Notes under the pieces: model-generated | Seen by the model: the letters and a program-made list of their open reading frames with translations, nothing else | Databases searched by the model: none | Told to the model about the DNA's origin: nothing | In this document: positions 53,888 through 62,782 of the stretch, one piece after another | Numbering within the stretch: the first letter of the stretch is position 1 | Layout of the letters: every line of letters begins with the position of its first letter | Translations under genes and position numbers: made by a program | Source of the DNA: Burkholderia sp. Ac-20365 | GTDB lineage: Bacteria; Pseudomonadota; Gammaproteobacteria; Burkholderiales; Burkholderiaceae | Direction: 5' to 3' | Assembly (NCBI RefSeq): GCF_017104715.1 | Contig: NZ_JAAGPI010000028.1 | Span: forward strand, 1-64,000 | Length of the DNA stretch: 64,000 nt

Positions 53888-54703
53888 ATGAGCACCGTAC
53901 TCCACGATACAAAGGCCGCCGATTTCCGCCGGACACCCGTGCGCAAGTTCTGGTTCGACGATGACACCGCGCCGCAGCGCACGATCGCTCAGGAGCGTCG
54001 CCATCGGCAGGAACGCCTGGCAGGCGCATTCCGTCTGTTCGCGCGTTACGGCTTCGCGCAAGGTCTCGCGGGACACATCACTGCGCGCGATCCCGAATGG
54101 ACCGATCATTTCTGGGTCAATCCGCTCGGCAAGTATTTTGGGCGCATCCGCGTGTCCGACCTGTTGCTCGTCAATCGTCATGGTGAGATCGTTGTTGGCG
54201 ACGGCCCTGTAAACCAGGCCGCGTTCGCGATACACGCGGCGATTCACAAAGCACGGCCCGACGTCGTGGCCGCGGCACACACGCATTCGCTCTATGGCAA
54301 GGCGTGGTCCGCGTTGGGACGCAAGCTCGATCCACTGACGCAGGACGCCTGCTCGTTCTACGAGGACCATGCGCTATTCGACGACTTCAGAGGCGTCGTG
54401 CTCGACACGGACGAAGGCGCGCGTATCGCCGATTCACTCGGCCAGCACAAGGCTGTGATCCTGAAGAATCACGGCATCCTGACAGCGGGGCCAACCGTCG
54501 AAGCAGCCGCGTGGTGGTACATCGCACTCGACAATGCATGCCACGCGCAACTGCTTGCGCAAGCCGCAGGCACGCCGCAACCGATCCCGCACGATATGGC
54601 CGCGCTGACGCATCAGCAGGTTGGCCGTCCAGGCGGCGCACAGCACGCATTCGAGAGCCTGTACGAAGGCCTCGTCGAAGCCGAGCCGGAGTTGCTCGAC
54701 TGA
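53888..54703 (+). CDS. class II aldolase/adducin-family protein
   Basis: A 271-residue protein with the zinc site of class II aldolases: first His pair in AAAHTHSLYGK and the distal His in LKNHGILTAG, with the Gly-rich GLAGHITARD near the N-terminus. Members cleave or epimerise sugar phosphates, but many in non-sugar clusters have unknown reactions. Here, between an SsuD-like enzyme and a thiol dioxygenase, it may act on a C-S or C-C bond in an organosulfur substrate (inference). The stop shares one base with the next start (TGATG). Confidence 0.85.
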   Translation: MSTVLHDTKAADFRRTPVRKFWFDDDTAPQRTIAQERRHRQERLAGAFRLFARYGFAQGLAGHITARDPEWTDHFWVNPLGKYFGRIRVSDLLLVNRHGEIVVGDGPVNQAAFAIHAAIHKARPDVVAAAHTHSLYGKAWSALGRKLDPLTQDACSFYEDHALFDDFRGVVLDTDEGARIADSLGQHKAVILKNHGILTAGPTVEAAAWWYIALDNACHAQLLAQAAGTPQPIPHDMAALTHQQVGRPGGAQHAFESLYEGLVEAEPELLD

Positions 54704-55299
54704 TGGCGAATCACAAACTGCGTCATTTCGTAGGTGAAATCGCGGCGTTGGTCGATGCGAAAGCCGATGAACCCGAGTTGCTCGAGCGTGGCGCGAATGC
54801 ATTGCGCGAACTGATTCACGTGGACGACTGGTTGCCCGACGCTTACGCGCAGCCTTCTGCCGAGCGCTATCAGCAATACCTGCTCTATGCCGACGTGCAG
54901 CAGCGCTTCTCGGTTGTCAGCTTCGTCTGGGGTCCGGGACAGCAGACGCCGATTCACGATCACACCGTGTGGGGATTGATCGGTGTGCTGCGCGGCGCGG
55001 AACTGGCCGCGCCGTACTCACGCGAAGACAACGGCACCTTCCGGCAGACGGGCGACGAAATACGCCTTGAAACAGGCGCTGTCGAAGCCGTGTCGCCGCA
55101 AATCGGCGATATTCATCGCGTGCGCAATGCGTACGACGACCGCGTGTCGGTCAGCATTCACGTCTATGGCGCTAACATTGGTGCCGTGCTGCGCTCGACT
55201 TACGCACCCGATGGCGTCAGCAAGCCCTTCATCTCCGGCTATTCGAACGAAACCATCCCCAATCTGTGGGATCTCAGCAAGGAACGTCGTCATTCATGA
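54703..55299 (+). CDS. thiol dioxygenase, 3-mercaptopropionate-dioxygenase type (cysteine dioxygenase family)
   Basis: A 198-residue cupin. The Fe(II) ligands are visible as His85 and His87 (TPIHDHTVWGLIGVLRG) and His138 (IGDIHRV). The Ser-His-Tyr triad is at 151-155 (SIHVY) and Arg164 follows (VLRSTY). Length and motif spacing match the Pseudomonas 3-mercaptopropionate dioxygenase group with a constant four-residue offset, rather than mammalian-type cysteine dioxygenase. The reaction turns a thiol into a sulfinate with O2. The following gene is a rhodanese and then a LysR, a trio I also recall around the Pseudomonas enzyme. The start at 54703 is fixed by a one-base overlap. Confidence 0.85.
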   Translation: MANHKLRHFVGEIAALVDAKADEPELLERGANALRELIHVDDWLPDAYAQPSAERYQQYLLYADVQQRFSVVSFVWGPGQQTPIHDHTVWGLIGVLRGAELAAPYSREDNGTFRQTGDEIRLETGAVEAVSPQIGDIHRVRNAYDDRVSVSIHVYGANIGAVLRSTYAPDGVSKPFISGYSNETIPNLWDLSKERRHS

Positions 55300-56903
55300 A
55301 GTCATATCCCGTGCGCACGTATCAGGACGTACGCGAAGCACTGCTCGCGAAGCGTGAAATCGCGCTGCTCGACGTGCGCGAAGAAGATCCGCATGCGCAG
55401 TCTCATCCGCTGTTCGCAGCCAATCTCTCGCTGTCGCGTATCGAACTCGACGCGTGGACGCGTCTGCCGCGTCGCGATGTGCCCATCGTGCTGTTCGATG
55501 CCGGCGAAGGTTTCGCCGAGCGCGCCGCCGACAAGCTGACGTCGTTGGGCTACACGAACGTCGCGCTGCTCGATGGCGGCCTGGACGGCTGGATACGTGC
55601 AGGCGGCGAAGTCTTTCGCGACGTCAACGTGCCAAGCAAGGCATTCGGCGAGTTCGTCGAGGCGCAGCGGCATACGCCGTCGCTGTCGGCGGAAGCGGTC
55701 GATGCGCTGCTGAAGAATGGCGACGACGTCGTGGTGCTCGACGCGCGCCGCTTCGACGAATATCAGACGATGAACATTCCCGGCAGCATCAGCGTGCCGG
55801 GCGCAGAACTGGTGCTGCGCGCGCGTGCGCTGGCGCCAAAGCCGACCACGCGTGTGATCGTCAATTGCGCGGGACGCACGCGCAGCATCATCGGCACGCA
55901 GTCGCTCGTCAATGCAGGGCTGCCGAATCCCGTTGCGGCGCTCCGCAACGGCACGATCGGCTGGACGCTCGCGGGCCAGCAACTCGAACATGGCAGCGAC
56001 CGGCTCTTCGATCCGCAAGCGGGACTCGACAACGCAGACCTGGACGCATCGCGCCGCGCGTCACTGGCGCTCGCGCAACGCGCCGGCGTGAGCCGCACGA
56101 CGCTCGACGAAGCCGCACGCTGGGCCGCCGATTCCTCGCGCACCACTTATCGCTTCGACGTGCGCACGCCCGCCGAATACGAACGCGCGCACGCACCTGG
56201 TTTCCAGGGCGCGCCGGGCGGACAACTGGTGCAGGAGACCGACATGTTCGCGCCCGTGCGCGGCGCGCGTGTCGTGCTGTTCGACGACGACGGCGTGCGC
56301 GCGAACATGACGGCTACGTGGCTCGCGCAGATGAACATCGACACCTATGTGGTGGACGGCGCATCGCTCGACGCTCTGACCGCCAGCGGACCATGGCAGG
56401 CGGCCAAACCGCAGCCCGCCGCCACGCAGACACTGAGCCCATCTGAACTCGCGGCATGGCTCGCGGACGACGCGAGCGGCACCGTCGTGCTCGATGTCAC
56501 GACGAGCGCGAATCATGTGAAAGCGCATATACCCGGCGCTCACTGGATCGTGCGCTCACGTCTTTCGAATGCATTCGACGATCTGCGCGCGTTGCCCGAT
56601 GCGAAGCGCTACGTCGTCACATGCGGGACGGCTGCGCTGGCGCCGTACATCGCGCCTGAGATCGCCGCATTGACCGGCAAACCCGTGCATGTGCTAGAGG
56701 GCGGAACGTCAGCGTGGACACGCGCGGGCTTGCCTGTCGAAAGCGGCGAAGCGCATCTCGCGTCGCCACGCATCGACCGTTATCGGCGTCCGTATGAAGG
56801 CACCGATAACGCTCGCGAAGCCATGAATGCATATCTGGAGTGGGAATACGGTTTAGTCGCGCAACTGGAACGCGACGGCACGCATGGGTTCTTCGTGATC
56901 TGA
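55296..56903 (+). CDS. four-module rhodanese sulfurtransferase
   Basis: A 535-residue cytoplasmic protein of four rhodanese domains. Module 2 (about residues 125-230) has the active loop NCAGRTRS and module 4 (about 395-500) has TCGTAALA, both with a Cys. Modules 1 (FDAGEGF) and 3 (FDDDGVR) carry Asp at the Cys position and should be catalytically dead. It likely moves sulfane sulfur released by the pathway. Start by ATGA overlap with the dioxygenase gene; ends convergent with a LysR gene. Confidence 0.9.
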   Translation: MKSYPVRTYQDVREALLAKREIALLDVREEDPHAQSHPLFAANLSLSRIELDAWTRLPRRDVPIVLFDAGEGFAERAADKLTSLGYTNVALLDGGLDGWIRAGGEVFRDVNVPSKAFGEFVEAQRHTPSLSAEAVDALLKNGDDVVVLDARRFDEYQTMNIPGSISVPGAELVLRARALAPKPTTRVIVNCAGRTRSIIGTQSLVNAGLPNPVAALRNGTIGWTLAGQQLEHGSDRLFDPQAGLDNADLDASRRASLALAQRAGVSRTTLDEAARWAADSSRTTYRFDVRTPAEYERAHAPGFQGAPGGQLVQETDMFAPVRGARVVLFDDDGVRANMTATWLAQMNIDTYVVDGASLDALTASGPWQAAKPQPAATQTLSPSELAAWLADDASGTVVLDVTTSANHVKAHIPGAHWIVRSRLSNAFDDLRALPDAKRYVVTCGTAALAPYIAPEIAALTGKPVHVLEGGTSAWTRAGLPVESGEAHLASPRIDRYRRPYEGTDNAREAMNAYLEWEYGLVAQLERDGTHGFFVI

Positions 56904-56916
56904 TCTGCGCTGTAGT

Positions 56917-57828
56917 TCAGGCCGCGCGCGACAGACGCGCGGCCTTGAAGCTTCGTTCGATGCTGTCCGCCAGCACTGTCAACGCCGATTGCATCTTGCC
57001 GAGCGCACGCGAACGCACCATCCACACCGCGATTTCAGGCTTGAAGTCACTGAGTTGAATTACGTCGAGTTGCGCTGCATGCGTGCTTGCGTTCAACAGC
57101 GGCAACGGTACGAGACCCAACCCGACACCATCCGCAACGAGGCCGAGTTGCAGCTCGGTGCCGAGCGTTTCCAGATTCAGCTTCAATGCGTAGCCCTGTG
57201 CAGCGAGCGCGTGCTGTAATCCAGCACGAAAGCCGCAGCCATCGGGATTCAGCACCCAGCCTTGTGCCTGACAGTCCGCGAGCGTATGGATCCGCTTCTT
57301 CATGCTCCCCTTGCGTGCGACGACAGCCAGCTTCAACGGCCCGAGCATGTCGCCAACCAGTGCTTCGGGTAGCGTCCGATTAACGGGCAACAGCACGACG
57401 GCCGCATCCAGTTCGCCGTCTTCGACCTTTTGCAGCAGCGGACTGCCCCAACCCGTCGATACGCGCGCCTGCAATTCCGGGTGTGCTTCACGCAGCGCAT
57501 GCAGCGCCCTGAGCATCGCGACGTCCGCAACCGTCTGCGCAACGCCGAGCCGTAATACGCCGGCGAGCGGCGCATCGTCGGTGACGAGGTGCCTGAGCAT
57601 GTCGACCTCGCGCACGATTGCGCGGCATTGTTCATAGACGGCGCGTCCCATCGGCGTCGTCTTCAACGGTTTGGTATTGCGGTCGAGCAAGGCCACGCCG
57701 AGCGCCTCTTCGAAATTCTGAATGCGGCGCGTGACGGCAGGCTGCGTGAGCGCCAGTGAATTGGCCGCCTGACTCAACGACTGACTGCGTACGACAGCGA
57801 CGAATGCCTCGATCTCATCGAGTTTCAT
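56917..57828 (-). CDS. LysR-family regulator, CysB/SsuR-like context
   Basis: A 303-residue LysR protein. Helix-turn-helix in residues 3-60 (QSLSQAANSLALTQPAVTRRIQNFE), effector domain after residue 90 (LRLGVAQTVADVAMLRALHAL, GLVADGVGLGLVPLPLLN). It faces the binding-protein gene at 58025 across a 196-base gap and converges on the rhodanese gene. Likely controls one or both flanking units in response to sulfur supply or substrate (inference from place). Confidence 0.9.
   Translation of the reverse strand: MKLDEIEAFVAVVRSQSLSQAANSLALTQPAVTRRIQNFEEALGVALLDRNTKPLKTTPMGRAVYEQCRAIVREVDMLRHLVTDDAPLAGVLRLGVAQTVADVAMLRALHALREAHPELQARVSTGWGSPLLQKVEDGELDAAVVLLPVNRTLPEALVGDMLGPLKLAVVARKGSMKKRIHTLADCQAQGWVLNPDGCGFRAGLQHALAAQGYALKLNLETLGTELQLGLVADGVGLGLVPLPLLNASTHAAQLDVIQLSDFKPEIAVWMVRSRALGKMQSALTVLADSIERSFKAARLSRAA
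56920..56944. terminator. GC-rich hairpin at the convergent gene ends
   Basis: GGCCGCGCG, seven-base loop, CGCGCGGCC: a perfect 9-bp stem lying in the last codons of the LysR gene and just after the rhodanese stop. It lacks a long U-tract on either strand, so it may be a pause or weak terminator. Confidence 0.45.
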
Positions 57829-57953
57829 TGAGTACTTTCCGCCTGATGATGGATGAACGATACGACGTCACGCGCCGAGCTTAGCGCGATTGTCGCTGCA
57901 TCTTCAAGAGCGCGCACGCATTTCGGCCTCGCATATTAGTAAAGCAGAACAAT

Positions 57954-57975
57954 GCGTTTGCCTTATAAAAAACGC
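57954..57975. promoter_or_regulatory. inverted repeat GCGTTT-N10-AAACGC in a divergent control region
   Basis: The perfect 6-bp arms are separated by 10 AT-rich bases (containing TTATAA) between the LysR gene and the binding-protein gene. Spacing is close to a LysR T-N11-A site. It may be the operator of the divergent pair. Confidence 0.35.
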
Positions 57976-58024
57976 CTGCGTATCGTGTGTTTTTCATATT
58001 CACTTGCGTCGATAACGAACCATC

Positions 58025-58957
58025 ATGCATCGTCTTCTCGCCCGACTTCTTCTCGTTGCGTTATCCATTGCGCCGTTCTCCGCTCATGCCGAAACGACCC
58101 TGAAGGTCGGCGATCAGCAATTGCAGACACGCGGCATTCTCGAAGCGTCGGGGCAACTGAAGGATGTACCGTACAAGATCGAATGGTTCAACTTCCCTGC
58201 CGCGCAACCGCTAGGAGAAGCGCTGAATGCAGGTGCGATCGACGTCGGCGGTCTGGGCGACGCACCGCTGATCTTCGCGTATGCCGCTGGCGCGAAAGTA
58301 CGTGCCGTTGCGGCGACGCGCTCGCAACCTGTCGATCTCGCGATCATCGTCCCGGATCAATCGCCCATCAAAAACGCCGCCGATCTGAAAGGCAAGCGCA
58401 TCGCGACAACGCGCGGCTCGATCGGTCATTACCTCGCTATCGCCACGCTTGAGCGCGCCGGCATCAAGCTGTCCGACGTGTCGTTGCGCTTCATGCAGCC
58501 CGCCGATGCAAAAGCCGCGCTCGCATCGGGCAATGTCGATGCATGGTCCACGTGGGACCCGTACGTCGCGCTCGCTGAACAGCGCGATCACGACCGCAGC
58601 ATCGCGAACGGTGTGAATCTCTCGTCAGGGCTGAGCTTTCAGGCGGCAACCGAAGAGTCGATCAAGGCCAGGCATGCGGAAATCGCCGACTTCCTGAAGC
58701 GCGTCGCGGCCGGTCAACGCTGGGCGCTTTCGCATCCCGACGAAGTCGCCGCGATGCAGTCGCGCGTCACCGGCTTGCCGCCCGAAGTGCTGAAGACCGT
58801 CTATCAGCGCGCACAACTTCACCCTGTCGCCATCGACGATCACGTGGTTGCCGAACAGCAAAAGACCGCCGATCTCTATCAACGCGCGGACGTCATCAAG
58901 ACACGGCTCGATGTCGCGCCGAGTTTCGACCGGCAATTTCCGCTGGATGCGCGCTGA
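58025..58957 (+). CDS. ABC substrate-binding protein, aliphatic-sulfonate (SsuA) type
   Basis: A 310-residue periplasmic protein. Signal peptide ends SAHAE. SsuA-like features: EWFNFPAAQPLGEALNAGAIDVGGLGDAPLIFA, DLKGKRIATTRGSIGHYLAI and NVDAWSTWDPYVALAE. It probably captures a sulfonate or sulfate ester. No permease or ATPase gene accompanies it, so it may feed the permease at 49696-51329 or one elsewhere. A LysR gene is divergent and an acyl-CoA-dehydrogenase-like gene follows. Confidence 0.92.
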   Translation: MHRLLARLLLVALSIAPFSAHAETTLKVGDQQLQTRGILEASGQLKDVPYKIEWFNFPAAQPLGEALNAGAIDVGGLGDAPLIFAYAAGAKVRAVAATRSQPVDLAIIVPDQSPIKNAADLKGKRIATTRGSIGHYLAIATLERAGIKLSDVSLRFMQPADAKAALASGNVDAWSTWDPYVALAEQRDHDRSIANGVNLSSGLSFQAATEESIKARHAEIADFLKRVAAGQRWALSHPDEVAAMQSRVTGLPPEVLKTVYQRAQLHPVAIDDHVVAEQQKTADLYQRADVIKTRLDVAPSFDRQFPLDAR

Positions 58958-58982
58958 ACTCTCCTTCTAATTGACGCCATCT

Positions 58983-60188
58983 ATGACACGCCGCCACCCC
59001 GACACTGCGCCCGTCGATGCAGGGCACGACACCGACGCGCTCGAAGCGCTCGCCGATCTCGACAGCCCACGCGCGGACGCGTGGCTCACAGCATTGACCA
59101 ATGAATTCGCAGCAGGCGCCGCTGCACTCGATGCCGGCCCGCACTTTCCTCACGACAATCTCGCGAAGCTGCGCCGCGCAGGACTGCTCGCGTTGACGGT
59201 GCCGCGTGCGCTCGGCGGGTATGAGGCGACGCTCGCGCAAGCGTTGAAGGTGATACGCGCGATCGCACGCGGCGAGCCGTCGACGGCATTGATCGTCGTC
59301 ATGCAGTGTCTTTACCATCTGCGTTTGCAGGCCAATCCCAACTGGCCCGTCGCGCTCAAGGAACGCATCGCGCGCGACGCCGTGGAGCATGGCGCGCTGA
59401 TCAATTCGTTGCGCGTCGAGCCGGAACTCGGTTCGCCGTCGCGCGGCGGATTGCCCACTACTGTTGGCAAACAGCGAGGCGACCACTGGATATTGAACGG
59501 CCGCAAGCTCTACTCGACGGGTAGTCCGGGACTGACATGGTTTGCCGTCTGGGGTCGTACTGATGACGCATCCCCGCGCGTCGGTACGTGGCTCGTGCAT
59601 CGCGACACGCCCGGCATCCGCTTCGGCGAGCCATGGAATCATCTCGGCATGCGCGCGACGGGCAGTCACGAAGTGGTCTTCGACGACGTGCGCGTGCCAC
59701 TCGATCATGCAGTCGATCTGCAGGCACCCGGCCCGGCCAACGGCATAGACCCTGTGACGAGCGTGTGGATGAACGTGCTATTGCCGTCGATCTACGACGG
59801 CGTCGCACGTGCGGCGCGCGACTGGTTCGTGCAGTGGACGGCACAGCGCGTGCCCTTGAGCCTGGATGCGCCGTTATCGAGTCTCGACAGTTTTCAGCAG
59901 ACGGTGGGACGTATCGACGCCTTGCTTTTCAATAACCGCGTATTGCTCGACGCAGGTGCAGTCGGCCATGTGAGCGTAGCGGAAGCGCCGGCCATCAAAT
60001 ATCTGGTGAGCCGGCAGGCGATCGAAGCCGTCCAGCTCGCGCTCGAAGCGAGCAGCAACCCAGGCTTGAGCCGCAACAATCCGCTTGAACGGCACTATCG
60101 CGACGCGCTGTGTGCACGCATTCACACGCCGCAAAACGATACAGTGCTGGGCAATCTGGGCCGCGCGGCATTCGCGGCGTTTTCGTAG
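58983..60188 (+). CDS. acyl-CoA-dehydrogenase-fold flavoenzyme, SfnB/DszC-like
   Basis: A 401-residue protein of the acyl-CoA dehydrogenase superfamily: LALTVPRALGGYEATLAQALKVIRAIARGEPSTA, GDHWILNGRKLYSTGSPG, WNHLGMRATGSHEVVFDDVRVP. Members found in sulfur clusters (SfnB, DszC) are reduced-flavin monooxygenases rather than dehydrogenases. Acyl-CoA-dehydrogenase-like sulfinate desulfinases are another option, given the thiol dioxygenase nearby. ATG at 58983 preferred over TTG at 58971. It lies 25 bases after the binding-protein gene. Confidence 0.85.
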   Translation: MTRRHPDTAPVDAGHDTDALEALADLDSPRADAWLTALTNEFAAGAAALDAGPHFPHDNLAKLRRAGLLALTVPRALGGYEATLAQALKVIRAIARGEPSTALIVVMQCLYHLRLQANPNWPVALKERIARDAVEHGALINSLRVEPELGSPSRGGLPTTVGKQRGDHWILNGRKLYSTGSPGLTWFAVWGRTDDASPRVGTWLVHRDTPGIRFGEPWNHLGMRATGSHEVVFDDVRVPLDHAVDLQAPGPANGIDPVTSVWMNVLLPSIYDGVARAARDWFVQWTAQRVPLSLDAPLSSLDSFQQTVGRIDALLFNNRVLLDAGAVGHVSVAEAPAIKYLVSRQAIEAVQLALEASSNPGLSRNNPLERHYRDALCARIHTPQNDTVLGNLGRAAFAAFS

Positions 60189-60321
60189 CGCGACCGTGCA
60201 AACCGGCTGAACGCCGTGTCATTTCGTAATCCACGACCTTCCAGTCACCTGACAATGCATTCACACACCGCCGTGCTCGATAGATGCGGCGCCATGCGAA
60301 ACAGGCAGTCAGGAGGTAGAC

Positions 60322-60753
60322 GTGAACGATCGACGCGAACGGCTGGCCCTCGTATCCACGCAGCGTCCGGCGTGCTCATTCAACCTGCAATCCGCACACG
60401 ATTCCGCGGCGCACAGACGCGTGAAGTACTGGACGGCAACGGGCGCATTCTGGGGCGCCGCATCGGGCTTGCTCGGCGGCCCGACGCTCTTCTACTCTGT
60501 CACGGGCGTTGGCCTCGAAGCCGATCTCAAGCAGGCGCTGGCATCGCTGGTTTGCGGCGCGGCGGGCGCGATGATGGGCGCGGCGGGCGCCGCGATCGTC
60601 GCGATACTGATGCGTCGTCGCGTACGCTCTGAACCGGCGCGCCGATTCACGTCGAGCGGACTGCGCCTCGTCGATATCAGCGAGGCGCGCGAATACGGCC
60701 TGTATAACGATCAACTTCCTGTGCTCGCGACTCGCGAAGAACCGGCTCAATAG
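60322..60753 (+). CDS. small membrane protein of unknown function
   Basis: A 143-residue protein starting with GTG, with AGGAGG six bases upstream, which makes it a real gene. Two Gly/Ala-rich membrane helices (about residues 38-62 and 73-96: WGAASGLLGGPTLFY and GAAGAMMGAAGAAIVAILM) are followed by a basic, soluble tail (MRRRVRSEPARRF). No family recognised. It stands alone between the sulfur cluster and the convergent hydrolase. Confidence 0.75.
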   Translation: MNDRRERLALVSTQRPACSFNLQSAHDSAAHRRVKYWTATGAFWGAASGLLGGPTLFYSVTGVGLEADLKQALASLVCGAAGAMMGAAGAAIVAILMRRRVRSEPARRFTSSGLRLVDISEAREYGLYNDQLPVLATREEPAQ

Positions 60754-60845
60754 CACCGTTACCCGTGGCGCGATTGCTCGCGGCACGGGAACGACCAGAC
60801 CCTGCCCGTGCCCGGATAACCGGCAGGATCCGCACACCACAGCTG

Positions 60846-61667
60846 TTATTCCTGAATGAACTGCAGCAAGTCGGCGTTGACAAGATACGCATGGGTCGTG
60901 CACATGCCGTGCGGCGCGCCTTCGTAGATCTTCAGCTTGCCGTTTGGAACCAGTTTCGACGACAGCTTGCCCGAGTCGTCCAGCGGCACGATCTGATCCG
61001 CGTCGCCTTGCAGCACCAGCGTCGGCACGGTCATCTTCTTCAGGTCTTCCGTGAAGTCGGTTTCGGAGAATGCCTTGATGCAGTCGTACGCGCTCTTGAT
61101 CGAGCATTGCATGCCGGCATACCAGAACGCATCGATCGTGCCCTGCGATGGCTTCGCACCTTCGCGATTGAAGCCATAGAACGGCACGGCGAGATCCTTG
61201 AAGAACTGCGAGCGATTTTCGATCACGCCCTTGCGGATGTCGTCGAATACTGAAACCGGCAGGCCGCCCGGATTGGCGGGCGTTTTCAGCATCAGCGGCG
61301 GCACAGCGGAAATCAGCACTGCCTTGCGCACGCGCTGGGTGCCATGACGTCCGATGTAACGCGCGACTTCGCCGCCGCCCGTCGAGTGACCGACCAGCAC
61401 GGCATCCTTCAGATCGAGATGCTCGATCAGTTCCGCGAGATCGTCCGCATAACGGCTCATATCGTTACCGTCCCAAGGCTGGCTCGAACGGCCGTGGCCG
61501 CGCCGGTCGTGAGCGATCACGCGATAACCCTTCTCCGCGAGATACATCATCTGTGCGTCCCACGCGTCGGCATTCAACGGCCAGCCGTGCGAGAACACTA
61601 CCGGTTGACCTGAACCCCAATCCTTATAGAAGAGCTGGGTACCATCTTTCAATACAAACGTAGCCAT
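60846..61667 (-). CDS. alpha/beta hydrolase, non-haem chloroperoxidase/arylesterase type
   Basis: A 273-residue hydrolase. Nucleophile elbow GHSTGG, acid in LQGDADQIVPLDDS, His in EGAPHGM, oxyanion region VFSHGWPLNADAWD and DRRGHGRSSQPWDGNDM. This is the cofactor-free perhydrolase/esterase family annotated as chloroperoxidase. Start at 61667 has AAGGAG upstream; a start nine codons earlier is possible but has no ribosome site. No signal peptide. Confidence 0.93.
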   Translation of the reverse strand: MATFVLKDGTQLFYKDWGSGQPVVFSHGWPLNADAWDAQMMYLAEKGYRVIAHDRRGHGRSSQPWDGNDMSRYADDLAELIEHLDLKDAVLVGHSTGGGEVARYIGRHGTQRVRKAVLISAVPPLMLKTPANPGGLPVSVFDDIRKGVIENRSQFFKDLAVPFYGFNREGAKPSQGTIDAFWYAGMQCSIKSAYDCIKAFSETDFTEDLKKMTVPTLVLQGDADQIVPLDDSGKLSSKLVPNGKLKIYEGAPHGMCTTHAYLVNADLLQFIQE

Positions 61668-61943
61668 GACTTGAACTCCTTGACTGATGCGCAAAATACG
61701 CGCGCAGCGCCGTGCGGTCTTTCATTGCATCGGTGCATCGCGTATGAGTCCAGTATCCAGGCTAATGAAGTACATGCCTTGTGTATCGCCCCGACGCTTT
61801 GGTATCTGCACGACCATTCGCGTTTTTTCGCGTCGTGGCTCGCGTCGTGCGGACGCCAGTACCTGCGTGCGATTGCGAAATCGCATTGCGTGATAAAGCA
61901 CTATGCTCGGCATACATCCGGTCAGGCATTTTTCTCCGCAATC

Positions 61944-62531
61944 ATGGAAAGCAATTCGAAGTATCTTGCGTCGCAAAACGGCGACGATTGTGTTCACACT
62001 CAGCACAACGACGAGTCACGTGATCATCTGCGTTTTCAGCTTCCTCATGCGCATCTTTCGACTGCATTCGGCAACGACTGGTTTGCGCTGAAGGCGGAGT
62101 CGTTCGCGCGATTCTTCGGCACGCCGACGTTTCTGTTGTCGCAGACCGTGATCGTCGCGATCTGGATTGCGTTGAACGTCTGCGGTGTTACCCACTTTGA
62201 TGTATATCCGTTCGTGCTGTTGAATCTGGCATTCAGCCTGCAATCGGCCTATGCCGCGCCTTTGATCCTGCTTGCGCAGACCCGCCAGGCCGATCGCGAC
62301 AAGGCACATGCGGATGCCGATGCACGGCATCGCGAAGCGCTAGCGCTCGCGGCTGAGCGGCGTGACAAGGCGTTGGCGCATCAGGCTGCGCAGATGCAGG
62401 AGCTTTTGCGGCAGAACACCGAGTTGACGGAGTTGACGCGGGATCTTACGGAGCAGATTGCCAGGCTCACGAATGATGTGCATGAGAAGCTTACGCGGGA
62501 GAGGCATTCGAAGGTTGGCGGCGCGGTGTGA
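61944..62531 (+). CDS. DUF1003 membrane protein with C-terminal coiled coil
   Basis: A ~195-residue protein. After an N-terminal soluble part come two helices typical of DUF1003 (FLLSQTVIVAIWIALNVCGV and YPFVLLNLAFSLQSAYAAPL), then a long Ala/Arg/Glu/Leu helix with heptad character (residues about 125-190). The frame is open upstream to 61671, but codon character and family length favour ATG at 61944, even though the ribosome site is weak. Function of the family is unknown. Confidence 0.75.
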   Translation: MESNSKYLASQNGDDCVHTQHNDESRDHLRFQLPHAHLSTAFGNDWFALKAESFARFFGTPTFLLSQTVIVAIWIALNVCGVTHFDVYPFVLLNLAFSLQSAYAAPLILLAQTRQADRDKAHADADARHREALALAAERRDKALAHQAAQMQELLRQNTELTELTRDLTEQIARLTNDVHEKLTRERHSKVGGAV

Positions 62532-62539
62532 TGTTTTTT

Positions 62540-62620
62540 CTTTGGGTTTGTCTGCGACGCTGAGGTGGTCTGTTTTTGTTGTCTCCACGTTTTGCTTTGG
62601 TGCTTCAGGCGCTGTCCCGT
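62540..62620 (+). repeat. truncated left end of the intergenic repeat family
   Basis: TTTGTCTGCGACGCTG followed by AGGTGGT matches the left flank of repeat copy 2 (11898-11919). The next bases through GGTGCTTCAGGCGCTGTCCCGTG align with the segment just before the first hairpin. The match stops where the hairpin should begin and a recombinase remnant starts, so the element is broken here. Confidence 0.6.
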
Positions 62621-62711
62621 GAAGAAGCTGCTCGACCACAAGGACGGCCGCATGACGCGGCGCTACGCGAAGGCTCGCGATGAGAAGTTTGCGGAAGCGG
62701 TCGCATTGCCA
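62619..62711 (+). pseudogene. C-terminal scrap of a tyrosine recombinase
   Basis: The frame reads KKLLDHKDGRMTRRYAKARD, then EKFAEAVA. This is the end of a phage/XerC-type integrase, holding the last catalytic His (in LDHK, normally LGHK) and the nucleophile Tyr (RRYA). Nothing upstream belongs to an integrase, so it is a remnant of a lost mobile element. Confidence 0.6.
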
Positions 62712-62782
62712 GACCGGCGCGCATCTCAGAGATCGCTGACAACAACGTGCCAGCTGCATCAGGAGTACTGCTGTGTCATGCG

